A DNA stretch of 64,000 bases from Halisarca cf. caerulea (Eukaryota > Porifera > Demospongiae > Chondrillida > Halisarcidae): contig CAUJGJ010000263.1 of NCBI GenBank assembly GCA_963170055.1, positions 1,892,400 through 1,956,399 on the forward strand, given 5' to 3'. Positions 31,770-46,900 of the stretch are shown piece after piece (the first letter of the stretch is position 1; each line of letters opens with the position of its first letter). The position numbers and the translations under genes are program-made. Below the pieces are notes generated by a model. That model saw nothing but the letters and a program-made list of their open reading frames with translations. It ran no database searches and was not told where the DNA came from.

Positions 31770-34700
31770 CACGCACATTCCCAGTGGACAAACATGAAGT
31801 TTCTGATGTGCTGTGGGCGTATTTGTGTAGTGTTGGATATGCTGGTGCTAATACCAATATTTGGCACTAGCACCACGCACATTCCCAGTGGACACACATG
31901 ACCTTTCTGAAGTGCTGTGGGCGTATTTGTGTAGTGTTGGATATGCTGGTGCTAATACCAATATTTGGCACTAGCACCACGCACCTTCCCAGTGGACACA
32001 CATGACCTTTCTGAAGTGCTATGGGCGTATTTGTGTAGTGTTGGATATGCTGGTGCTAATACCAATATTTGGCACTAGCACCACGCACATTCCCAGTTGA
32101 ATCACATGACCTTTCTGAAGTGCTGTGGGCGTATTTGTGTAGTGTTGGATATGCTGGTGCTAATACCAATATTTGGCACTAGCACCACGCACATTCCCAG
32201 TGGACAAACATGACGTTTCTGAAGTGCTGTGGGTGTATTTGTGTAGTGTTGGATATGCTGGTGCTAATACCAATATTTGGCACTAGCACCACGCACATTC
32301 CCAGTGGACACACATGACCTTTCTGAAGTGCTGTTGGCGTATTAGTGTAGTGTTGGATATGCTGGTGCTAATACCAATATTTGGCACTAGCACCATGCAC
32401 ATTCCCAGTGGACACACATGAAGTTTCTTAACTACTGTGGGCGTATTTGTGTAGTGTTGGATATGCTGGTGCTAATACCAATATTTGGCACTAGCACCAC
32501 GCACATTCCCGGTGGACATACATGACATTTCTGAAGTGCTGTGGGCGCATTTGTGTAGTGTTGGATATGCTGGTGCTAATACCAATATTTGGCACTAGCA
32601 CCACGCACATTCCCAGTGGACACACATGACCTTTCTGAAGTGCTGTGGGCGTATTTGTGTAGTGTTGGATATGCTGGTGCTAATACCAATATTTGGCACT
32701 AGCACCACGCACATTCCCAGTTGAAACACATGACCTTTCTAAAGTGCTGTGGGCGTATTTGTGTAGTGTTGGATATGCTGGTGCTAATACCAATATTTGG
32801 CACTAGCACCACGCACATTCCCAGTGGACACACATGACCTTTCTGAAGTGCTGTGGGCGTATTTGTGTAGTGTTGGATATGCTGGTGCTAATACCAATAT
32901 TTGGCACTAGCACCACGCACATTAGCAGTGGACACACATGACCTTTCTGAAGTGCTGTGGGCGTATTTGTGTAGTGTTGGATATGCTGGTGCTAATACCA
33001 ATATTTGGCACTAGCACCACGCACCTTCCCAGTGGACACACATGACCTTCCTGAAGTGCTGTGGGCGTATTTGTGTAGTGTTGGATATGCTGGTGCTAAT
33101 ACCAATATTTGGCACTAGCACCACGCACATTCCCAGTGGACACACATGACCTTTCTGAAGTGCTGTGGGCGTATTTGTGTAGTGTTGGATATGCTGGTGC
33201 TAATACCAATATTTGGCACTAGCACCACGCATATTAGCAGTGGACACATATGACCTTTCTTAAGTGCTGTGGGCGTATTTATGTAGTGTTGGATATGCTG
33301 GTGCTAATACCAATATTTGGCACTAGCACCACGCACCTTCCCAGTGGACACACATGACCTTTCTGAAGTGCTATGGGCGTATTTGTGTAGTGTTGGATAT
33401 GCTGGTGCTAATACCAATATTTGGCACTAGCACCACGCACATTCCCAGTTGAATCACATGACCTTTCTGAAGTGCTGTGGGCGTATTTGTGTAGTGTTGG
33501 ATATGCTGGTGCTAATACCAATATTTGGCACTAGCACCACGCACATTCCCAGTGGACAAACATGACGTTTCTGAAGTGCTGTGGGTGTATTTGTGTAGTG
33601 TTGGATATGCTGGTGCTAATACCAATATTTGGCACTAGCACCACGCACATTCCCAGTGGACACACATGACCTTTCTGAAGTGCTGTTGGCGTATTAGTGT
33701 AGTGTTGGATATGCTGGTGCTAATACCAATATTTGGCACTAGCACCATGCACATTCCCAGTGGACACACATGAAGTTTCTTAACTACTGTGGGCGTATTT
33801 GTGTAGTGTTGGATATGCTGGTGCTAATACCAATATTTGGCACTAGCACCACGCACATTCCCGGTGGACATACATGACATTTCTGAAGTGCTGTGGGCGC
33901 ATTTGTGTAGTGTTGGATATGCTGGTGCTAATACCAATATTTGGCACTAGCACCACGCACATTCCCAGTGGACACACATGACCTTTCTGAAGTGCTGTGG
34001 GCGTATTTGTGTAGTGTTGGATATGCTGGTGCTAATACCAATATTTGGCACTAGCACCACGCACATTCCCAGTTGAAACACATGACCTTTCTAAAGTGCT
34101 GTGGGCGTATTTGTGTAGTGTTGGATATGCTGGTGCTAATACCAATATTTGGCACTAGCACCACGCACATTCCCAGTGGACACACATGACCTTTCTGAAG
34201 TGCTGTGGGCGTATTTGTGTAGTGTTGGATATGCTGGTGCTAATACCAATATTTGGCACTAGCACCACGCACATTAGCAGTGGACACACATGACCTTTCT
34301 GAAGTGCTGTGGGCGTATTTGTGTAGTGTTGGATATGCTGGTGCTAATACCAATATTTGGCACTAGCACCACGCACCTTCCCAGTGGACACACATGACCT
34401 TCCTGAAGTGCTGTGGGCGTATTTGTGTAGTGTTGGATATGCTGGTGCTAATACCAATATTTGGCACTAGCACCACGCACATTCCCAGTGGACACACATG
34501 ACCTTTCTGAAGTGCTATGGGCGTATTTGTGTAGTGTTGGATATGCTGGTGCTAATACCAATATTTGGCACTAGCACCACGCACATTCCCAGTTGAATCA
34601 CATGACCTTTCTGAAGTGCTGTGGGCGTATTTGTGTAGTGTTGGATATGCTGGTGCTAATACCAATATTTGGCACTAGCACCACGCACATTAACAGTGGA

Positions 34701-37700
34701 CAAACATGACGTTTCTGAAGTGCTGTGGGTGTATTTGTGTAGTGTTGGATATGCTGGTGCTAATACCAATATTTGGCACTAGCACCACGCACATTCCCAG
34801 TGGACACACATGACCTTTCTGAAGTGCTGTTGGCGTATTAGTGTAGTGTTGGATATGCTGGTGCTAATACCAATATTTGGCACTAGCACCATGCACATTC
34901 CCAGTGGACACACATGAAGTTTCTAAACTACTGTGGGCGTATTTGTGTAGTGTTGGATATGCTGGTGCTAATACCAATATTTGGCACTAGCACCACGCAC
35001 ATTCCCGGTGGACATACATGACATTTCTGAAGTGCTGTGGGCGCATTTGTGTAGTGTTGGATATGCTGGTGCTAATACCAATATTTGGCACTAGCACCAC
35101 GCACATTCCCAGTGGACACACATGACCTTTCTGAAGTGCTGTGGGCGTATTTGTGTAGTGTTGGATATGCTGGTGCTAATACCAATATTTGGCACTAGCA
35201 CCACGCACATTCCCAGTTGAAACACATGACCTTTCTAAAGTGCTGTGGGCGTATTTGTGTAGTGTTGGATATGCTGGTGCTAATACCAATATTTGGCACT
35301 AGCACCACGCACATTCCCAGTGGACACACATGACCTTTCTGAAGTGCTGTGGGCGTATTTGTGTAGTGTTGGATATGCTGGTGCTAATACCAATATTTGG
35401 CACTAGCACCACGCACATTAGCAGTGGACACACATGACCTTTCTGAAGTGCTGTGGGCGTATTTGTGTAGTGTTGGATATCCTGGTGCTAATACCAATAT
35501 TTGGCACTAGCACCACGCACCTTCCCAGTGGACACACATGACCTTCCTGAAGTGCTGTGGGCGTATTTGTGTAGTGTTGGATATGCTGGTGCTAATACCA
35601 ATATTTGGCACTAGCACCACGCACATTCCCAGTGGACACACATGACCTTTCTGAAGTGCTGTGGGCGTATTTGTGTAGTGTTGGATATGCTGGTGCTAAT
35701 ACCAATATTTGGCACTAGCACCACGCATATTAGCAGTGGACACATATGACCTTTCTTAAGTGCTGTGGGCGTATTTATGTAGTGTTGGATATGCTGGTGC
35801 TAATACCAATATTTGGCACTAGCACCACACACCTTCCCAGTGGACACACATGACCTTTCTGAAGTGCTATGGGCGTATTTGTGTAGTGTTGGATATGCTG
35901 GTGCTAATACCAATATTTGGCACTAGCACCACGCACATTCCCAGTTGAATCACATGACCTTTCTGAAGTGCTGTGGGCGTATTTGTGTAGTGTTGGATAT
36001 GCTGGTGCTAATACCAATATTTGGCACTAGCACCACGCACATTCCCAGTGGACAAACATGACGTTTCTGAAGTGCTGTGGGTGTATTTGTGTAGTGTTGG
36101 ATATGCTGGTGCTAATACCAATATTTGGCACTAGCACCACGCACATTCCCAGTGGACACACATGACCTTTCTGAAGTGCTGTTGGCGTATTAGTGTAGTG
36201 TTGGATATGCTGGTGCTAATACCAATATTTGGCACTAGCACCATGCACATTCCCAGTGGACACACATGAAGTTTATTAACTACTGTGGGCGTATTTGTGT
36301 AGTGTTGGATATGCTGGTGCTAATACCAATATTTGGCACTAGCACCACGCACATTCCCGGTGGACATACATGACATTTCTGAAGTGCTGTGGGCGCATTT
36401 GTGTAGTGTTGGATATGCTGGTGCTAATACCAATATTTGGCACTAGCACCACGCACATTCCCAGTGGACACACATGACCTTTCTGAAGTGCTGTGGGCGT
36501 ATTTGTGTAGTGTTGGATATGCTGGTGCTAATACCAATATTTGGCACTAGCACCACGCACATTCCCAGTTGAAACACATGACCTTTCTAAAGTGCTGTGG
36601 GCGTATTTGTGTAGTGTTGGATATGCTGGTGCTAATACCAATATTTGGCACTAGCACCACGCACATTCCCAGTGGACACACATGACCTTTCTGAAGTGCT
36701 GTGGGCGTATTTGTGTAGTGTTGGATATGCTGGTGCTAATACCAATATTTGGCACTAGCACCACGCACATTAGCAGTGGACACACATGACCTTTCTGAAG
36801 TGCTGTGGGCGTATTTGTGTAGTGTTGGATATGCTGGTGCTAATACCAATATTTGGCACTAGCACCACGCACCTTCCCAGTGGACACACATGACCTTCCT
36901 GAAGTGCTGTGGGCGTATTTGTGTAGTGTTGGATATGCTGGTGCTAATACCAATATTTGGCACTAGCACCACGCACATTCCCAGTGGACACACATGACCT
37001 TTCTGAAGTGCTGTGGGCGTATTTGTGTAGTGTTGGATATGCTGGTGCTAATACCAATATTTGGCACTAGCACCACGCATATTAGCAGTGGACACATATG
37101 ACCTTTCTTAAGTGCTGTGGGCGTATTTATGTAGTGTTGGATATGCTGGTGCTAATACCAATATTTGGCACTAGCACCACGCACCTTCCCAGTGGACACA
37201 CATGACCTTTCTGAAGTGCTATGGGCGTATTTGTGTAGTGTTGGATATGCTGGTGCTAATACCAATATTTGGCACTAGCACCACGCACATTCCCAGTTGA
37301 AACACATGACCTTTCTAAAGTGCTGTGGGCGTATTTGTGTAGTGTTGGATATGCTGGTGCTAATACCAATATTTGGCACTAGCACCACGCACATTCCCAG
37401 TGGACACACATGACCTTTCTGAAGTGCTGTGGGCGTATTTGTGTAGTGTTGGATATGCTGGTGCTAATACCAATATTTGGCACTAGCACCACGCACATTA
37501 GCAGTGGACACACATGACCTTTCTGAAGTGCTGTGGGCGTATTTGTGTAGTGTTGGATATGCTGGTGCTAATACCAATATTTGGCACTAGCACCATGCAC
37601 ATTCCCAGTGGACACACATGAAGTTTCTTAACTACTGTGGGCGTATTTGTGTAGTGTTGGATATGCTGGTGCTAATACCAATATTTGGCACTAGCACCAC

Positions 37701-37830
37701 GCACATTCCCGGTGGACATACATGACATTTCTGAAGTGCTGTGGGCGTATTTTTGTAGTGTTGGATATGCTGGTGCTAATACCAATATTTGGCACTAGCA
37801 CCACGCACATTCCCAGTGGACACACATGAC
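31770..37830. repeat. 13-mer higher-order repeat (1352 bp), about 4.5 copies
   Basis: The diagnostic monomer with CCCGGTGGACATACATGACA has its GGTGGACATA at 32511, 33863, 35007, 36359 and 37711. Spacings are 1352, 1144, 1352 and 1352 bp, that is 13, 11, 13 and 13 monomers. The 11-mer copy has lost two monomers. Other fixed markers in each copy are GTTGGCGTATTAGTG and GTTGAATCACATG. Confidence 0.85.
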
Positions 37831-37939
37831 CTTTCTGAAGTGCTGTGGGCGTATTTGTGTAGTGTTGGATATGCTGGTGCTAATACCAATATTTGGCACT
37901 AGCACCACGCACATTCCCAGTGGACACACATGACCTTTC

Positions 37940-40900
37940 TTAACTACTGTGGGCGTATTTCTGTAGTGATGGATATGCTGGTGCTAATACCAATATTTGG
38001 CACTAGCACCACGCACCTTCCCAGTGGACACACATGACCTTTCTGAAGTGCTGTGGGCGTATTTGTGTAGTGTTGGATATGCTGGTGCTAATACCAATAT
38101 TTGGCACTAGAACCACGCACATTCCCAGTGGACACACATGAAGTTTCTTAACTACTGTGGGCGTATATGTGTAGTGTTGGATATGCTGGTGCTAATACCA
38201 ATATTTGGCACTAGCACCACGCACATTCCCAGTGGACACACATGACCTTTCTGAAGTGCTGTGGGCGTATTTGAGTAGTGTTGGATATGCTGATGCTAAT
38301 ACCAATATTTGGCACTAGCTCCACGCACATTCCCAGTGGACACACATGACCATTGTGAAATGCTGTGGGCGTATTTGTGTAGTGTTGGATATGCTGGTGC
38401 AAATACCAATATTTGGCACTAGCACCACGCACATTCCCAGTGGACACACATGACCTTTCTGAAGTGCTGTGGGCGTATTTCTATAGTGTTGGATATGCTG
38501 GTGCTAATACCAATATTTGGCAATAGCACCACGCACATTCCCAGTGGACAAACATGAAGTTTCTGATGTGCTGTGGGCGTATTTGTGTAGTGTTGGATAT
38601 GCTGGTGCTAATACCAATATTTGGCACTAGCACCACGCACATTCCCAGTGGACACACATGACCTTTCTGAAGTGCTGTGGGCATATTTGTGTAGTGTTGG
38701 ATATGCTGGTGCTAATACCAATATTTGGCTCAAGCACCACGCACATTCCCAGCGGACACACATGAGGTTTCTGAAGTGCTGTGGGCGTATTTGTGTAGTG
38801 TTGGATATGCTGGTGCAAATACCAATATTTGGCACTAGCACCACGCACATTCCCAGTGGACACACATGAAGTTTCTTAACTACAGTGGGCGTATTTCTGT
38901 AGTGATGGACATGCTGGTGCTAATACCAATATTTGGCACTAGCACCACGCACATTCCCAGTGGACACACATGACCTTTCTGAAGTGCTGTGGGCGTATTT
39001 GTGTAGTGTTGGATATGCTGGTGCTAATACCAATATTTGGAACTAGCACCACGCACATTCCCAGTGGACACACATAACCTTTCTGAATTGCTGTGGGCGT
39101 ATTTGTGTAGTGTTGGATATGCTGGTGCTAATACCAATATTTAGCACTAGCACCACACACATTCCCAGTGGACACACATGAAGTTTCTTAACTACTGTGG
39201 GCGTATTTGTGTAGTGTTGGATATGCTGGTGCTAATACCAATATTTGGCAATAGCACCACGCACATTCCCAGTGGACACACATGACCTTTCTGAAGTGCT
39301 GTGGGCGTATTTGTGTAGTGTTGGATATGCTGGTGCTAATACAAATATTTGGCACTAGCACCACGCACATTCCCAGTGGACACACATGACCTTTCTGAAG
39401 TGCTGTGGGCGTATTTGTGTAGTGTTGGATATGCTGGTGCTAATACCAATATTTGGCACTAGCACCACGCACATAAGCAGTGGAAAGCATGACCTTTCTG
39501 AAGTGCTGTGAGCGTATTTGTGTAGTGTTGGATATGCTGGTGCTAATACCAATATTTGGCACTAGCACCACGCACATTCCCAGTGGACAAACATGAAGTT
39601 TCTGATGTGCTGTGGGCGTATTTGTGTAGTGTTGGATATGCTGGTGCTAATACCAATATTTGGCACTAGCACCACGCACATTCCCAGTGGACACACATGA
39701 CCTTTCTTAAGTGCTGTGGGCGTATTTGTGTAGTGTTGGATATGCTGGTGCTAAAACCAATATTTGGCACTAGCACCACGCACATTAGCAGTGGAAAACA
39801 TGACCTTTCTGAAGTGCTGTAAGCGTATTTGTGTAGTGTTGGATATGCTGGTGCTAATACCAATATTTGGCAATAGCACCACGCACATTCCCAGTGGACA
39901 AACATGAAGTTTCTGATGTGCTGTGGGCGTATTTGTGTAGTGTTGGATATGCTGGTGCTAATACCAATATTTGGCACTAGCACCACGCACATTCCCAGTG
40001 GACACACATGACCTTTCTGAAGTGCTGTGGGCGTATTTGTGTAGTGTTGGATATGCTGGTGCTAATACCAATATTTGGCACTAGCACCACGCACATTCCC
40101 AGCGGACACACATGAGGTTTCTGAAGTGTTGTGGGCGTATTTGTGTAGTGTTGGATATGCTGGTGCTAATACCAATATTTGGCACTAGCACCACGCACAT
40201 TCCCAGTGGACACACATGAAGTTTCTTTACTACTGTGGGCGTATTTCTGTAGTGATGGATATGCTGGTGCTAATACCAATATTTGGCACTAGCACCACGC
40301 ACCTTCCCAGTGGACACACATGACCTTTCTGAAGTGCTGTGGGCGTATTTGTGTAGTGTTGGATATGCTGGTGCTAATACCAATATTTGGCACTAGAACC
40401 ACGCACATTCCCAGTGGACACACATGAAGTTTCTTAACTACTGTGGGCGTATATGTGTAGTGTTGGATATGCTGGTGCTAATACCAATATTTGGCACTAG
40501 CACCACGCACATTCCCAGTGGACACACATGACCTTTCTGAAGTGCTGTGGGCGTATTTGTGTAGTGTTGGATATGCTGGTGCTAATACCAATATTTGGCA
40601 CTAGAACCACGCACATTCCCAGTGGACACACATGAAGTTTCTTAACTACTGTGGGCGTATATGTGTAGTGTTGGATATGCTGGTGCTAATACCAATATTT
40701 GGCACTAGCACCACGCACATTCCCAGTGGACACACATGACCTTTCTGAAGTGCTGTGGGCGTATTTGAGTAGTGTTGGATATGCTGATGCTAATACCAAT
40801 ATTTGGCACTAGCTCCACGCACATTCCCAGTGGACACACATGACCATTGTGAAATGCTGTGGGCGTATTTGTGTAGTGTTGGATATGCTGGTGCAAATAC

Positions 40901-43900
40901 CAATATTTGGCACTAGCACCACGCACATTCCCAGTGGACACACATGACCTTTCTGAAGTGCTGTGGGCGTATTTCTATAGTGTTGGATATGCTGGTGCTA
41001 ATACCAATATTTGGCAATAGCACCACGCACATTCCCAGTGGACAAACATGAAGTTTCTGATGTGCTGTGGGCGTATTTGTGTAGTGTTGGATATGCTGGT
41101 GCTAATACCAATATTTGGCACTAGCACCACGCACATTCCCAGTGGACACACATGACCTTTCTGAAGTGCTGTGGGCATATTTGTGTAGTGTTGGATATGC
41201 TGGTGCTAATACCAATATTTGGCTCAAGCACCACGCACATTCCCAGCGGACACACATGAGGTTTCTGAAGTGCTGTGGGCGTATTTGTGTAGTGTTGGAT
41301 ATGCTGGTGCAAATACCAATATTTGGCACTAGCACCACGCACATTCCCAGTGGACACACATGAAGTTTCTTAACTACAGTGGGCGTATTTCTGTAGTGAT
41401 GGACATGCTGGTGCTAATACCAATATTTGGCACTAGCACCACGCACATTCCCAGTGGACACACATGACCTTTCTGAAGTGCTGTGGGCGTATTTGTGTAG
41501 TGTTGGATATGCTGGTGCTAATACCAATATTTGGCACTAGCACCACGCACATTCCCAGTGGACACACATAACCTTTCTGAATTGCTGTGGGCGTATTTGT
41601 GTAGTGTTGGATATGCTGGTGCTAATACCAATATTTAGCACTAGCACCACACACATTCCCAGTGGACACACATGAAGTTTCTTAACTACTGTGGGCGTAT
41701 TTGTGTAGTGTTGGATATGCTGGTGCTAATACCAATATTTGGCAATAGCACCACGCACATTCCCAGTGGACACACATGACCTTTCTGAAGTGCTGTGGGC
41801 GTATTTGTGTAGTGTTGGATATGCTGGTGCTAATACAAATATTTGGCACTAGCACCACGCACATTCCCAGTGGACACACATGACCTTTCTGAAGTGCTGT
41901 GGGCGTATTTGTGTAGTGTTGGATATGCTGGTGCTAATACCAATATTTGGCACTAGCACCACGCACATAAGCAGTGGAAAGCATGACCTTTCTGAAGTGC
42001 TGTGAGCGTATTTGTGTAGTGTTGGATATGCTGGTGCTAATACCAATATTTGGCACTAGCACCACGCACATTCCCAGTGGACAAACATGAAGTTTCTGAT
42101 GTGCTGTGGGCGTATTTGTGTAGTGTTGGATATGCTGGTGCTAATACCAATATTTGGCACTAGCACCACGCACATTCCCAGTGGACACACATGACCTTTC
42201 TTAAGTGCTGTGGGCGTATTTGTGTAGTGTTGGATATGCTGGTGCTAAAACCAATATTTGGCACTAGCACCACGCACATTAGCAGTGGAAAACATGACCT
42301 TTCTGAAGTGCTGTAAGCGTATTTGTGTAGTGTTGGATATGCTGGTGCTAATACCAATATTTGGCAATAGCACCACGCACATTCCCAGTGGACAAACATG
42401 AAGTTTCTGATGTGCTGTGGGCGTATTTGTGTAGTGTTGGATATGCTGGTGCTAATACCAATATTTGGCACTAGCACCACGCACATTCCCAGTGGACACA
42501 CATGACCTTTCTGAAGTGCTGTGGGCGTATTTGTGTAGTGTTGGATATGCTGGTGCTAATACCAATATTTGGCACTAGCACCACGCACATTTCCAGCGGA
42601 CACACATGAGGTTTCTGAAGTGTTGTGGGCGTATTTGTGTAGTGTTGGATATGCTGGTGCTAATACCAATATTTGGCACTAGCACCACGCACATTCCCAG
42701 TGGACACACATGAAGTTTCTTTACTACTGTGGGCGTATTTCTGTAGTGATGGATATGCTGGTGCTAATACCAATATTTGGCACTAGCACCACGCACCTTC
42801 CCAGTGGACACACATGACCTTTCTGAAGTGCTGTGGGCGTATTTGTGTAGTGTTGGATATGCTGGTGCTAATACCAATATTTGGCACTAGAACCACGCAC
42901 ATTCCCAGTGGACACACATGAAGTTTCTTAACTACTGTGGGCGTATATGTGTAGTGTTGGATATGCTGGTGCTAATACCAATATTTGGCACTAGCACCAC
43001 GCACATTCCCAGTGGACACACATGACCTTTCTGAAGTGCTGTGGGCGTATTTGTGTAGTGTTGGATATGCTGATGCTAATACCAATATTTGGCACTAGCA
43101 CCACGCACATTCCCAGTGGACACACATGACCATTGTGAAATGCTGTGGGCGTATTTGTGTAGTGTTGGATATGCTGGTGCAAATACCAATATTTGGCACT
43201 AGCACCACGCACATTCCCAGTGGACACACATGACCTTTCTGAAGTGCTGTGGGCGTATTTCTATAGTGTTGGATATGCTGGTGCTAATACCAATATTTGG
43301 GAATAGCACCACGCACATTCCCAGTGGACAAACATGAAGTTTCTGATGTGCTGTGGGCGTATTTGTGTAGTGTTGGATATGCTGGTGCTAATACCAATAT
43401 TTGGCACTAGCACCACGCACATTCCCAGTGGACACACATGACCTTTCTGAAGTGCTGTGGGCATATTTGTGTAGTGTTGGATATGCTGGTGCTAATACCA
43501 ATATTTGGCTCAAGCACCACGCACATTCCCAGCGGACACACATGAGGTTTCTGAAGTGCTGTGGGCGTATTTGTGTAGTGTTGGATATGCTGGTGCAAAT
43601 ACCAATATTTGGCACTAGCACCACGCACATTCCCAGTGGACACACATGAAGTTTCTTAACTACAGTGGGCGTATTTCTGTAGTGATGGACATGCTGGTGC
43701 TAATACCAATATTTGGCACTAGCACCACGCACATTCCCAGTGGACACACATGACCTTTCTGAAGTGCTGTGGGCGTATTTGTGTAGTGTTGGATATGCTG
43801 GTGCTAATACCAATATTTGGCAATAGCACCACGCACATTCCCAGTGGACAAACATGAAGTTTCTGATGTGCTGTGGGCGTATTTGTGTAGTGTTGGATAT

Positions 43901-46900
43901 GCTTGTGCTAATACCAATATTTGGCACTAGCACCACGCACATTCCCAGTGGACACACATGACCTTTCTGAAGTGCTGTGGGCGTATTTGTGTAGTGTTGG
44001 ATATGCTGGTGCTAATACCAATATTTGGCTCAAGCACCACGCACATTCCCAGCGGACACACATGAGGTTTCTGAAGTGCTGTGGGCGTATTTGTGTAGTG
44101 TTGGATATGCTGGTGCAAATACCAATATTTGGCACTAGCACCACGCACATTCCCAGTGGACACACATGAAGTTTCTTAACTACAGTGGGCGTATTTCTGT
44201 AGTGATGGACATGCTGGTGCTAATACCAATATTTGGCACTAGCACCACGCACATTCCCAGTGGACACACATGACCTTTCTGAAGTGCTGTGGGCGTATTT
44301 GTGTAGTGTTGGATATGCTGGTGCTAATACCAATATTTGGCACTAGCACCACGCACATTCATAGTGGACACACATGACCTTTCTGAATTGCTGTGGGCGT
44401 ATTTGTGTAGTGTTGGATATGCTGGTGCTAATACCAATATTTAGCACTAGCACCACACACATTCCCAGTGGACACACATGAAGTTTCTTAACTACTGTGG
44501 GCGTATTTGTGTAGTGTTGGATATGCTGGTGCTAATACCAATATTTGGCACTAGCACCACGCACCTTCCCAGTGGACACACATGAAGTTTCTGAAGTGCT
44601 ATGGGCGTATATGTGTAGTGTTGGATATGCTGGTGCTAATACCAATATTTGGCACTAGCACCACGCACATTCCCAGTGGACACACATGACCTTTCTGAAG
44701 TGCTGTGGGCGTATTTGTGTAGTGTTGGATATGCTGGTGCTAATACAAATATTTGGCACTAGCACCACGCACATTCCCAGTGGACACACATGACCTTTCT
44801 GAAGTGCTGTGGGCGTATTTGTGTAGTGTTGGATATGCTGGTGCTAATACCAATATTTGGCACTAGCACCACGCACATAAGCAGTGGAAAGCATGACCTT
44901 TCTGAAGTGCTGTGAGCGTATTTGTGTAGTGTTGGATATGCTGGTGCTAATACCAATATTTGGCACTAGCACCACGCACATTCCCAGTGGACAAACATGA
45001 AGTTTCTGATGTGCTGTGGGCGTATTTGTGTAGTGTTGGATATGCTGGTGCTAATACCAATATTTGGCACTAGCACCACGCACATTCCCAGTGGACACAC
45101 ATGACCTTTCTTAAGTGCTGTGGGCGTATTTGTGTAGTGTTGGATATGCTGGTGCTAAAACCAATATTTGGCACTAGCACCACGCACATTAGCAGTGGAA
45201 AACATGACCTTTCTGAAGTGCTGTAAGCGTATTTGTGTAGTGTTGGATATGCTGGTGCTAATACCAATATTTGGCAATAGCACCACGCACATTCCCAGTG
45301 GACAAACATGAAGTTTCTGATGTGCTGTGGGCGTATTTGTGTAGTGTTGGATATGCTGGTGCTAATACCAATATTTGGCACTAGCACCACGCACATTCCC
45401 AGTGGACACACATGACCTTTCTGAAGTGCTGTGGGCGTATTTGTGTAGTGTTGGATATGCTGGTGCTAATACCAATATTTGGCACTAGCACCACGCACAT
45501 TCCCAGCGGACACACATGAGGTTTCTGAAGTGCTGTGGGCGTATTTGTGTAGTGTTGGATATGCTGGTGCTAATACCAATATTTGGCACTAGCACCACGC
45601 ACATTCCCAGTGGACACACATGAAGTTTCTTTACTACTGTGGGCGTATTTCTGTAGTGATGGATATGCTGGTGCTAATACCAATATTTGGCACTAGCACC
45701 ACGCACCTTCCCAGTGGACACACATGACCTTTCTGAAGTGCTGTGGGCGTATTTGTGTAGTGTTGGATATGCTGGTGCTAATACCAATATTTGGCACTAG
45801 AACCACGCACATTCCCAGTGGACACACATGAAGTTTCTTAACTACTGTGGGCGTATATGTGTAGTGTTGGATATGCTGGTGCTAATACCAATATTTGGCA
45901 CTAGCACCACGCACATTCCCAGTGGACACACATGACCTTTCTGAAGTGCTGTGGGCGTATTTGTGTAGTGTTCGATATGCTGATGCTAGTACCAATATTT
46001 GGCACTAGCACCACGCACATTCCCAGTGGACACACATGACCATTGTGAAATGCTGTGGGCGTATTTGTGTAGTGTTGGATATGCTGGTGCAAATACCAAT
46101 ATTTGGCACTAGCACCACGCACATTCCCAGTGGACACACATGACCTTTCTGAAGTGCTGTGGGCGTATTTGTGTAGTGTTGGATATGCTGGTGCTAATAC
46201 CAATATTTGGCACTAGCACCACGCACATTCCCAGTGGACACACATGACCTTTGTGAAATGCTGTGGGCGTATTTGTGTAGTGTTGGATATGCTGGTGCTA
46301 AGACTAATATTTGGCACTAACACCACGCACATTCCCAGCGGACACACATGAGGTTTCTGAAGTGCTGTGGGCGTATTTGTGTAGTGTTGGATATGCTGGT
46401 GCAAATACCAATATTTGGCACTAGCACCACGCACATTCCCAGTGGACACACATGAAGTTTCTTAACTACAGTGGGCGTATTTCTGTAGTGATGGACATGC
46501 TGGTGCTAATACCAATATTTGGCACTAGCACCACGCACATTCCCAGTGGACACACATGACCTTTCTGAAGTGCTGTGGGCGTATTTGTGTAGTGTTGGAT
46601 ATGCTGGTGCTAATACCAATATTTGGCACTAGCACCACGCACATTCATAGTGGACACACATGACCTTTCTGAATTGCTGTGGGCGTATTTGTGTAGTGTT
46701 GGATATGCTGGTGCTAATACCAATATTTAGCACTAGCACCACACACATTCCCAGTGGACACACATGAAGTTTCTTAACTACTGTGGGCGTATTTGTGTAG
46801 TGTTGGATATGCTGGTGCTAATACCAATATTTGGCACTAGCACCACGCACCTTCCCAGTGGACACACATGAAGTTTCTGAAGTGCTATGGGCGTATATGT

